Source: Pseudoips prasinana
Lineage: Eukaryota; Arthropoda; Insecta; Lepidoptera; Nolidae
Assembly: GCA_951640165.1 (NCBI GenBank)
Contig: OX621234.1
Location: 7,383,001 to 7,447,000 of the forward strand
DNA length: 64,000 nucleotides
Reading direction: 5' to 3'
The notes beneath the pieces are model-generated. The model was given only the letters and a program-made list of their open reading frames with translations. It was not told the origin of the DNA and searched no databases. Within the stretch, counting starts at the first letter, position 1; each line of letters begins with the position of its first letter. Shown here piece after piece: positions 38,503 to 47,660 of the stretch. The position numbers and the translations under genes were made by a program.

Positions 38503-39784
38503 GGTCTTTACCTATGAAATTGCCGTTTTGTATGAAAAAATTTAAACGAATTTTTTTCATGAATTTTTTTATTTGTATTAATCGAAGTAATCACCCATGC
38601 AATCAATGCATCTTTGCCATCGCAGTGGCAGTTTATTGATGCCCTTCTTAAAGAAATCAGCTGGACGGGAGGCAACAAATTCTTCAAAGGCATTTTGTAC
38701 TGCCTCTCGGGTATTGAATTTTTTTCCCGCCAAGAAGTTATCCAAATTCTGGAAAAAGTAGTAGTCTGTAGGCGCAAGGTCTGGTGAGTAGGGCGGATGA
38801 CGGAGAGCTTCCAACCCCAGTTCTTGCAACTTGGAGACCGTCTGCTGTGCAGTATGAGGTCGCGCGTTGTCGTGCAGGAGCAGCGGAGACGAGCGATTGA
38901 CCAATGCTGGTTGGAGATGCGCCAGCTTCTCCATCATTGTGCTCAGTTCTTCACAGTACACATCTGCAGTAATGCTCACCCCGTTTGGTAAGAAGCTGTG
39001 ATGAATCACACCGGCGCTAGACCACCAAACAGTGACCATCACTTTTCTAGGGGTAAGTTTTCGTTTAGGGCATTGTTTAGGTGCTGAACCAGGATCCAAC
39101 CAACTTGCTGAGCGCTTGCGGTTATCAAACAGAATCCATTTTTCATCGCAGGTAACAATGCGGTTCAAAATTCCTTCATTTGTGTGTCTGTTGAGCAGTG
39201 CAAGGCACGTCTCGACGCGTACTTCGCGCTGGCGATCATTGAGTTCGTGGGGCACCCATTTGTCAAGCTTTTTTACCTTGCCAATTTGACGCAAATGGAC
39301 CAATATTGTTTTGACGCTAACGTCGAAAGCTGCTGCTAATTCAGCCGTAGATTGTGTATCATCAGCTTCCACAACCGCCTTTAATTCGTCATTGTCGACC
39401 AAAGTCTTCGGACGACCGCGAGGTTCATTTTTCAGGTCGAAATTTCCAGAACGGAAGCGAGCAAACCAATAACAGGTGGTGCGTTGGTTTGTAGTGTTAG
39501 CTCCGTAAACGTCGTTGATGTTGCGTGCCGCTTGTGCCGCGTTGCTGCCACGACGGTACTCATATTCCATAATTACTCGAATTTTTAACGTATCCATGAT
39601 GACGAAAAAGATTGAAATGCGATGAAAATGTAACACTAATCAATAAAGAAATGACTACTTTTGGAAAAAAGAATCCATGTTTTTAAAATAAAATTAATTT
39701 GAAATTAGAATTCTTAGCCAAACAAAAATTATTTTGATTTGAAATGGCCAGTACTGCAGAACGGCAATTTCATAGGTAAAGACC
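38503..39784 (-). mobile_element. Mariner transposon, copy 2 (1282 bp)
   Basis: TA-flanked (38501-38502 and 39785-39786). Both ends match GGTCTTTACCTATGAAATTG CCGTT, longer than in copy 1, so this copy has the better termini. Opposite in orientation to copy 1. Confidence 0.93.
38578..39636 (-). CDS. Mariner transposase, DD34D, cecropia type (copy 2)
   Basis: 352 codons (339 from the second Met), uninterrupted. It differs from copy 1 by His instead of Tyr in WVPHEL (the canonical motif) and Val instead of Gly after HTAQQT. D164, D256 and D291 are intact. With intact ends as well, this is the more likely active copy. The transposase would cut at the terminal repeats and reinsert at TA. Confidence 0.95.
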   Translation of the reverse strand: MLHFHRISIFFVIMDTLKIRVIMEYEYRRGSNAAQAARNINDVYGANTTNQRTTCYWFARFRSGNFDLKNEPRGRPKTLVDNDELKAVVEADDTQSTAELAAAFDVSVKTILVHLRQIGKVKKLDKWVPHELNDRQREVRVETCLALLNRHTNEGILNRIVTCDEKWILFDNRKRSASWLDPGSAPKQCPKRKLTPRKVMVTVWWSSAGVIHHSFLPNGVSITADVYCEELSTMMEKLAHLQPALVNRSSPLLLHDNARPHTAQQTVSKLQELGLEALRHPPYSPDLAPTDYYFFQNLDNFLAGKKFNTREAVQNAFEEFVASRPADFFKKGINKLPLRWQRCIDCMGDYFD

Positions 39785-39799
39785 TAATATATGTGACTT

Positions 39800-40355
39800 A
39801 GGTATGTTGTGACGTCAACGTAATATTAATATAAAAACAAGTATTTCCAGCTCTACTATGCTTGCGAACAACACAGGACCGAGAATTGAGACTTGTGGCA
39901 CACTGGCCAACTTTAATACGATGCATAAAAGAAGCAACATTTTTTTTATTTATAAGTAAATAGACTCTGTCTAATGAAAGTTGAACCTCGTGTTTTCTCA
40001 AGTTGTCTTTGGCCACGTTGTTATTGTTTTATTAACTGTGCGATTTTTCTAGATTTATTAGTGAATCATGAATAAAACCATTAAAAGTAGTGTGCGAAAG
40101 ATTCTTTTTAATATGCTCATAAACACAAGAAGAAACAAAAAGAAGAAGAAGCCATTTTCAAAGAAAAAATTGAGTGTTTAGACATCGTCATGTAATTTAT
40201 AGGTTAGTTGTTTATTGGTAGTATGGAGATTTTGATACTTTGATGAGTAATATAATGTTTTATTATATTACTATTATAATAATATATTAGTATTAAAATT
40301 AAATTTGAAGAATATTATTCCAGAGCAGAACTTTTAGTTTTTAGTGGAGAAGCAC
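39800..40355. other. Intergenic, no gene seen
   Basis: AT-rich DNA between the mariner and the transposase fragment; no feature recognised. Confidence 0.5.
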
Positions 40356-40360
40356 AGACT

Positions 40361-40790
40361 ATGAAGCCAATTTATGAAACTGATGAAATTTTAAGAGAAT
40401 ATGGACATGAGGTGTTAAGACTTCCTCCATATCATTGTGACCAATTGAACTCATATGGAGTCTTGGTAAGCGGAGAGTGGAGTGGAGTTGGAAATAAAAA
40501 TATTTCCAAATCAGCAGCGGAAATTGAATTAATAACTAAAGAAGTTTTCGAAAATATTACTCCGGACGATTGGAAAAAAATAGATACCATGTGTTTCATA
40601 TTGAAGATCAGTATAAGAATAGAGATGGCATAAAGGAAGAGATGGAGCCATTCATAATAAAAGTATATGATGACTCAAGCAGCTCCGATAAATTTGATAT
40701 GGTTGTGGAATTTCGGGAATCAGATTTTGACTATAATGATTTAAATATAATCTTTTCATACATACATATTTTTATTTCTTTACATCTTAT
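40361..40790 (+). pseudogene. IS630/Tc1-like transposase C-terminal fragment
   Basis: Encodes DEILREYGHEVLRLPPYHCD then, after a damaged Asn-Pro-Ile-Glu site (QLNSYG), ITPDDWKKIDT, and in the next frame YHVFHIEDQYKNRDGIKEEM and EPFIIKV. The LRLPPYHC and DDWKK patterns are those of a DDE transposase-derived protein widespread in insects. Frameshifted near 40590 and lacking its N-terminal part. Confidence 0.6.
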
Positions 40791-40814
40791 CACTATATTA
40801 TTTACATTTTAAGC

Positions 40815-41590
40815 ATCTACAATAATATAATAAATTAATGATATATTTATATAACATGCTCTCTATGTTAATCTACCGACCATGGTATACATATCTGGCT
40901 TATATGGCTCATTAGATCAAGTGTCATGTCATGTCATTTCATTGCGTGGAGTCCATATACATAAAAGTGTAAATGCATATTGGTTCAAAATATTAAATAT
41001 TCGAAAGTTTCTCACACATTGTAAAAAAGTTTTGACTTTATATGCATCATGGAGATCACACATACCAAACGAGGAGCGGACTGCAAGTAACGAGTAGTAT
41101 AATAATTAATAATATTAAATTTGAAACCATAAATAATAAAATATTAAAATCGTTTTCTCTAACTATATTCTGTGTTACCTGCTTCAAATTATTTGAGTTT
41201 ACCGCGTTTTGTGAGGCTCAACTTTCATTTGCCATACTCTATCATATTATTTACAACATGAAATCATGCTTTTAACTAAACAATATAGTGTTTTGTTGCA
41301 TTTTCTAGGATGTATACATGTATCAACGAAATCAAATCACTTTTTAAAATCTATGAAACACTAAATGATAAAACATGTAAATGGCAATTAAAAGGAGAAT
41401 CAGTTGCATCAATACAGCAACACAGGTGGACGGTTACAGTGGGCATGTATTGAAAATCGTCAGCAATCTATGTCTCAATATAATATTCATAAATTAGGTA
41501 ATAAAAAAAAGAAAGAATACTGGAGTTGAATTATTTTCTACAACTTACCCCGATGTGATCCTCTAAAACATATTGAATGGTTTAATTAAT
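40815..41590. other. Intergenic, no gene seen
   Basis: AT-rich DNA; short open frames here show no family resemblance. Confidence 0.45.
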
Positions 41591-41630
41591 CATTGATTAA
41601 ATAAACAGCACAATAAAACTGTACAAGAGT

Positions 41631-42062
41631 ATGTACCCTATAAATCGTTTAGGTTGCTCTACTGGTGTTCGCTCTGAGCATAAATGCCAAATTTTAAAAA
41701 TAATTGATGTGATAACTATAAATAAACAAAAAATATCTTTTAGACCTCTTACAAAATCAAATTTGGGACAGTTCAGTAACAACCTGGGGAAAAGTTTGTG
41801 CCATCTATTGCCAAACTCGAGTAAACCTAACGATATGTACACAACATTATTCCACTGTATTTCCAGAGAATTTAATAAAGCTTGTAAAATAAAAAACATT
41901 GAGATGGATAGTAATAAGATTAAAGTAATTAAATTAAATTTAGTTCTTGGGCAACTCAAGCAACTGAGTAGAGATTTTTTATACGAGTTGTATGACATAA
42001 AGTCCTATACACCCGAAGTCAATTTTATTAATTATGTTAGAAACTATTCAAAATTTTTTTAA
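41631..42062 (+). pseudogene. LINE region between endonuclease and RT
   Basis: 143 codons: RPLTKSNLGQFSNNLGKSLC and FHCISREFNKACKI resemble the segment between endonuclease and RT of CR1/jockey LINEs (the domain usually followed by a K-x-x-W region). The endonuclease itself is missing. Confidence 0.5.
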
Positions 42063-42273
42063 AAGGTTTGGATAAAAGCTAAAGCTTTATACATTAGAGA
42101 CAAAATAAAAAAATCTGATAACAAAATAAAATCAGCGTGGCAAATAATTAATACTGAAACTGGTAGAAGTAGATTAAGAAATCAAACAGTAACATAAAGT
42201 ATTAGTGACGAACTAAGACAAGATTACGATTGCCAAACTTTTTCGCAGATTTTTTTTTTTTACAAATATACCT

Positions 42274-42630
42274 GTGGATACAACAAAGTGCATGTTATCA
42301 TCACCAGATATAGCAGAACTGTTTTTAAATCAAAGTTTAAAACAAGATGTGCCTAAATTTAGTTTTCAATTTGTAACTAGTGAAAACATTATAAAAGCTT
42401 TTAATAGTATTAAAAAGAAGGGCACTGAAGATTTATGGGGACTGTCTGTTAAAGCAATTCAATTAATCATTCAAAACATTGCTACAGTCCTTGCAGCCAT
42501 CTTCAATGGCTGTGTAAGTGATGGTGTCTTTCCTGATTTAAAGAAGATTACTAAGATAGTTCCCGTTTTCAAGGCAGGTTGTACTGAGAATGCCACAAAT
42601 TACAGACCTATCTCAATCCTTCCAGCTTAA
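42274..42630 (+). pseudogene. LINE RT fingers
   Basis: Encodes IKAFNSIKKKGTEDLWGLSV, then KKITKIVPVFKAGCTENATN YRPISILPA, the conserved entry into the RT palm. Ended by TAA where the motif should continue. Confidence 0.7.
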
Positions 42631-42681
42631 AGTAAAATATTTTAAAGCTCATGCTTAGCCAAATGTTGTCACACTTTTAAC

Positions 42682-43620
42682 TTGAATGGGATATTGCATA
42701 ACAAGCAGTTTGGTTTTCCAAGGGGCCGCTCGACTCAGGATGCGGGGTGTACCCTGATGAAGTGTATATTGGAGGCTTGGGAGGGGTCACAGGATGCGCT
42801 GGGAGTTTTCTGTGATCTCTCCAACACTTTCGATTGCGTTGATCACCGTACACTCAATGTAAAACTGCAGTACTATGAAATATCTGGTACGTCTCTTGAT
42901 CTTGAAGTGTCCTATTTATCGAGTCGAGAACAGATGGTTTCGATAGACGGTATCATTTCGGCACGTCATCTTGTGAAAATGGGGGTGCCCCAGGGATCTA
43001 TCCTGGGCCCATTTTTATTTTTAGTATATATTAATGATCTCCCTTATCTGGTGGAGAAAGTATCCGACATAGTTTTGTTCACTGATGATACGTCGCTTAT
43101 ATTTAAAGTAAATAGGAAGGACAAAGATCTTATTGAACAGAATAAAACACTCGGCCTTATATCAAAATGGTTTTCAGCAAATAACCTCTTATTAAATGCA
43201 GGGAAAACGAAATGTATCAAATTCTCATTACCAAATGTGAGACAGGTTATACCAACAGTTGCGTTAAATGAGGAAATTTTAGATTTACTTCCGTCGACCG
43301 TATTTCTGGGATTGACACTAGACGCAAAATTGCAATGGGCTCCTGAGATTGAAAAGCTAGCAGCTGTATTGAGTTCGGCTTCCTATGCCGTTTGGAAAAT
43401 AAGACAATTGTCAGATGAACAAACTGCTAGATTGGTATATTTCGCGTACTTCCATAGTATTATGTCCTATGGCATTCTGCTGTGGGGTTCGGCAGCTGAC
43501 ATAAGTACTATTTTCATTTTACAAAAAAGAGCAGTCAGAGCCATTTATGGGTTAGATAGTCGCGAATCTTTGCGAACTTTGTTTAAAGAAGTAAATATAC
43601 TAACGGTGCCATCTGAGTAA
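42682..43620 (+). pseudogene. LINE RT palm and thumb
   Basis: 312 codons: FGFPRGRSTQDA, FCDLSNTFDCVDH (catalytic D45), GVPQGSILGP (101-110) and FTDDTSLIF (133-141, Thr for the usual Ala), then FLGLTLDAKLQWAPEI. The reading frame is ended by a TAA created by the hairpin at 43593-43651; beyond it the same frame continues with recognisable LINE C-terminal sequence. Confidence 0.8.
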
Positions 43621-43651
43621 TATATACTCAGATGGCACCGTTAGTATATTT
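43593..43651. repeat. Perfect inverted duplication within the RT frame, 27-bp arms
   Basis: 43593-43619 and 43625-43651 are perfect complements with a 5-bp ATATA spacer. The left arm is RT coding sequence (NILTVPSE). Confidence 0.9.
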
Positions 43652-44055
43652 ATATATAACAAAATATATTGTATGTTAGAAAAAATATTAATAACTATAG
43701 AAAAAAAAGTGAACTGCATAACATTAATACTAGGAATAACGACAAACTTGCAATACCAGGCTTTAGAGTCAGCAAAACGAATAAATCATTTTTATGAAAT
43801 TGTATTAGGTTTTATAACAAAGTTCCTACTCATATTACTGATCTGCCTGACACAAGTTTCAAGGCACATATTAAACGTGTACTTATGGCTAGGGGTTATT
43901 ATACCACTAAAGAGTACATCGACGACAAAGACGCCTGGCGCTCAACACCTGCCTACACATTGCTCGCTGGAGATCTTGTAGCCATATAGACATGACTAAT
44001 TTGTTGAGTTATGTGAACTATCTGTGACTATCTGTAAAATGATTGCTAACATATA

Positions 44056-45593
44056 ATAATAATAATAAAGCCTTTTATTCCGAAACTTTTCACAATTTTT
44101 GATAAATGTTAGTAATCTTAATATAGTAAATCCCTTAATTCGGTGTGTCTTACGACATAGGCCTCCTCCAACGTCTTCCATTGTTTCCTGTCGATCGCAA
44201 TTCTTGGCCAAAGGGGACCTAGAGTCAATTTAATATCATCTTCCCATCTTCTCGCTTTGCGACCTCGGCTCCTTGACCCGTCTCGTGGATACCAGACCGT
44301 TACCTGCTTGCTCCATTTTTCGTGCGTACAGCGGAGCATGTGCCCTGTCCATCTCCATTTCATTTGGTCAATATGGGTAAGGATATCTGTGAGTTTCGTT
44401 GTGCGTCGTATATCTACATTCCTTACTCTATCTTTTAACTTTAGCCCCAGTATGCTCCTTTCCATGGCTCGTTGACATTTTGCAAGCTTTTCTCTTTGAT
44501 TGATTGTTAGAGCCCAGGTTTCACAGCCATATGTAATGCAAGGAAGAATGCATGTAAGTTTTTTTCTTAATCTTGATGCCGAGTTCCTTGCTTTTCATTA
44601 TTTCTTTCAAAGCCCAAATTTTTTTCCACTCAGTAGCAATCCTTTTGTCAATTTCTTTAGACATTTGGTCACTTGGAGATATGATCTGACCCAGATATAC
44701 ATATTCTTCAACATATTCAAGTTTTTGTCCATTGATAATTATGTCTGCAGCTGTTACATTTGTCATCATTTTTGTTTTGCTAGAGTTCATTTCCAAACCC
44801 ACTTCTCGGCTTCTGTCTGCTAGCGCTTGTATCATGGATTCTAGTAATCTCGGGTTCTCCTCCAATATGACCAGGTCATCAGCGAATCTTAGGTGGTTTA
44901 GTCGCGATCCATTTATGTTTAGTCCTAGGTGCTTCCAATCCAACTTTCTAACCATTTGTTCCAGTACTGCTGAAAATAACTTTGGTGAGAGAGGGTCACC
45001 TTGCCTGACTGCCCTATCAATTGGAAAGGTATTCCCCAGAGACTCCAACTTGATGCTAGCTTTGCTCTCGCTGTAAATCTTTTTGATGACGTTTACATAA
45101 GCATACTGTACTCCCTGCTCCAAAGACTTTGCCATACAAACTTATCTTTAAGGCTGTCAAAGGCTTTCGAGTAATCTATGAAGGCCAGATAGATAGGTTT
45201 GTTGTATTCGTTATATTTTTGTAGAAGTTGTTTGATGGTGTGTATATATGGTCGATTGTACTAAAGTTTTTCCTGAACCCTGCCTGTTCCACGGGTTGGT
45301 TTTCGTCAAGAGTGTTCGAAATTCTGTTGAGTATTACTTTCGCAAAAACCTTATACACATTTGAAATCAAAGATGGGTTTGTAATTTCCAATATCATCCT
45401 TTGAACCTTTCTTATATAAAAGTATTATGTGTGATTCTGCCCATTGACTTGGGATGTTGCCAGTAAACAGTATCTCATTGAACACTTTTGTTAGTATCGG
45501 ACTTAATTCGTCGACTGTGCCTCTCATTAGTTCATTTGGAATCCTATCAGGGCCAGGAGGTTTTTCCAACTTTTGACTATTTATCGCTTTTAC
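44056..45593 (-). mobile_element. RTE-like LINE, 5'-truncated
   Basis: Flanked by the 15-bp target duplication GATTGCTAACATATA (44041-44055 and 45594-45608). Minus-strand 3' end is a (TTA)n tail. Frames, 5'-3': 45569-45351 (PPGPDRIPNELM), 45397-45176 (QAGFRKNFSTIDHI), 45135-44521 (RQGDPLSPKLF, RFADDLVILEE) and 44465-44118 (MKWRWTGHMLRC, GRKARRWEDD). The C terminus is typical of RTE-like endonuclease-reverse transcriptases. Broken by frameshifts. Confidence 0.85.
44521..45135 (-). pseudogene. RTE-like reverse transcriptase palm
   Basis: 204 codons with RQGDPLSPKLFSAVLEQMVR and LRFADDLVILEENPRLLESM, GLEMNSSKTKMM and YVYLGQIIS. The catalytic F-A-D-D is intact. It lacks the N-terminal RT part in the same frame. 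Confidence 0.8.
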
Positions 45594-46013
45594 TGATTGC
45601 TAACATATACTAAATTTAAATTTATTGACTCAAAATGAATAATGTTATTGTCTCCATGTGTTTCTTGTTTTCCTAAATATAATCTAAATTAATATTCATT
45701 CAGACAACCTATCGAGCAGATATTGTGTTTGCCTACTAAATAATTACTTTAAGTGGACTAAATCCCGTGTTCATGCCCGCTTGAGTACGTTTCGCCGGAC
45801 CGTCTCAACTGGGCCGTGTTTAAACCGGTAGTGGATGAACCTGCTGAGTTTGTTTCGCTGGGTCTTCTTAGTTGGGGCGCATTGGATCCGGCGGTAGCAT
45901 TAAAGCGAGACCGTCGTTTTAAACACAAGGTCCGTTATAATAATAATACTGAATTCATACGTTAATATAGACAGACCCATTCAGACAATATGTAGTAAAA
46001 TATAAATTTCAAT

Positions 46014-46331
46014 AATATAAAAATTTTACCTTTAAATAAAATTTGTATTATGTTTCCTGAGACGTCCGAAGTCCATTATGAGAGTACATCATCTTCCTTC
46101 CGTCGCTTTTCGCTAGAATACGTCACTTTCCGTCACGTGACACGGTCTTCAGCGCCACCCGCGGCCAAATATGAAACTAACTTAAGGCAGCACATAGCAA
46201 GCCGCCATATTTTTTGTCATTGTTCGGTTCATAATGATAATGATGATGGTACACCAGGAAGACATTATTTGGACTTCGGACGTCTCAGGAAACATAATAC
46301 AAATTTTATTTAAAGGTAAAATTTTTATATT
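46014..46331. repeat. 62-bp inverted repeat at the left end of the DIRS-like element
   Basis: 46014-46075 is inverted at 46270-46331 with no mismatch seen. The arms include about 32 bp outside the presumed left terminus (AATAAAATTTG side) and about 30 bp of the terminus itself (CCTGAGACGTCCGAAGTCCA). Confidence 0.8.
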
Positions 46332-46549
46332 ATGTGTTCCGTTTGACGTCCGAAGTCCATTATGAGAGATCTGTTTGTTATCTCCTGGTGGCTTGCTAAG
46401 TAAAACGCAACAATGTGAACATATATTATTATATTGAATAATCATGCTATGAAAGCAAAATAAGAGCTATGTATGCTATACACAAATAAAATAACAATCA
46501 ACATCATTAAATTAGTTAGGAGCTTACCGATTTTAAACTACTAAAACTT

Positions 46550-47236
46550 TTACATAGTAACAGAAAATAATTGCGATAGTGATTTCTCTGATTCAATACT
46601 TTGTCTGTGGCCTATATTGTCTACTTCTCTTAGATAGTATCTTCTAAAAGTATCCTCATGGCGCCAGTTGGCCTTAGCTAAGATATCATTAATTGGGTAC
46701 TTCTCTAAACAGTTCAGAGATGAAACTGCCGATCTAAAACTACCAGGTGAAGCCTTTATTCCGGCTTCAGATAAAATTCGTCTTATCCATCCACCTATAA
46801 TCACAGCACTAGCAGGTCTACGAGGGTCCCTTGTGGTAATAAACAAATTTGTTAGAGGACCTCTAACATTTCTTGAAATGTCTACCAACGATCTTAACCA
46901 AAATAAAGGATCTATATTTCTATCTGGTGAAGTTAGTAACGTCCAACTTGATTGTTGATATGACGCTGAATCAGTTTTTGAGCCAAACACAGGATGTAAA
47001 GTTATTGAATCCCCGTTGTCCTCAAAATGCTTTGAATCACAATGTAAGAGAGTCAAGTCGTGAATTCTACGTCCCGAAGCCAACAACAAAATAGTGGCTG
47101 TACGCCTAGAAACATCATACAAACTTTGTAATTTAGGATCTGAATCTTTTAAAAACTGAATTACTATTCTCGCATCCCATATTGGCAATTTTGGTGGAAT
47201 TGGCCTAGCTAGTGACACAGCTTTTAAAATATGTTT
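46550..47236 (-). pseudogene. DIRS tyrosine recombinase, catalytic part
   Basis: Minus-strand frame after the RTE-tail insertion: IWDARIVIQFL, ASGRRIHDLTLLHC (first catalytic Arg), IIGGWIRRILSEAGI, SPGSFRSAVSS (box II Arg, with Gly at the usual His position), ILAKANWRHEDTFRRYYL (Trp and the nucleophilic Tyr). These are the R...HxxR...Y elements of tyrosine recombinases. It replaces an integrase in DIRS elements, which insert without target duplication. The frame is separated from its N-terminal half by the 52-bp insertion at 47237-47288. Confidence 0.8.
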
Positions 47237-47288
47237 CATCATCATCATCATCATCATCATATCAGCCGAAAGACGTCCATTGCTGGAC
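47237..47288 (-). mobile_element. 52-bp RTE-like tail inserted in the recombinase gene
   Basis: CATCATCATCATCATCATCA TATCAGCCGAAAGACGTCCA TTGCTGGAC flanked by the 10-bp duplication AAATATGTTT (47227-47236 and 47289-47298). This is a dead-on-arrival LINE insertion; with the duplication it adds 62 bp and shifts the frame. Confidence 0.85.
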
Positions 47289-47660
47289 AAATATGTTTAA
47301 TCAAATTATTTGAGGAAATCTTAATATCTGAAATTGTTTCACAGACTGATGCTATTACAGATTTATGTACAAGAATACTACGGTAAGCTAATCGATCAGT
47401 AAGAAAGAGCTTTGCTAAATACCGGGTTACGTCCGCAGGTATCGGGCGATGAGCATTTAGGTTGTTTTGGTTACACCAATTTACCCATTTGTTCCATATG
47501 GGAGTATAAGTTTTGAGTGTAGAATCTCGCCAACATGTTGACAAGAGTTGTATTTCTTCCGTTGACCAGTTTTGAGTTAGCGTGTCCCACCCGAAATGAG
47601 CCAAGCCTCCAGCTGTAGGTTGTGGACTTGGGCAGGATAGCGTCCTGTCACTGTGTCCAC
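47289..47660 (-). pseudogene. DIRS tyrosine recombinase, N-terminal part
   Basis: Frame reading WDTLTQNWSTEEIQLLSTCW, RDSTLKTYTPIWNKWVNWCN, PADVTRYLAKLFL and SVIASVCETI: the core-binding helical domain of DIRS-type recombinases. It overlaps the end of the RT/RNase H frame by about 80 bp. The same frame is open further upstream to 48633, antiparallel to nothing known and only a shadow of the RT gene. Confidence 0.7.

Larger units (their letters stand above)
41597..45960 (+). mobile_element. CR1-like LINE, degenerate, split by an RTE-like LINE
   Basis: Pieces in order: region before the RT (41631-42062), RT fingers (42274-42630), RT palm to thumb (42682-43620), C terminus (about 43650-43980), then 3' UTR. 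The RTE-like insertion at 44056-45593 splits the 3' UTR. The end is probably the (ATA)n-like stretch near 45950. Confidence 0.65.

Noticed and set aside
38797..39289. Open frames antisense to mariner copy 2
   Set aside because: The same frames occur antisense to copy 1; they are mirror frames of the transposase.
13788..39784. Inversion between the mariners as cause of the convergent gene order
   Set aside because: Plus-strand exons on both sides of copy 1 (exons 8 and 9) are in the same orientation with matching phase, so the present arrangement was not produced by that inversion.
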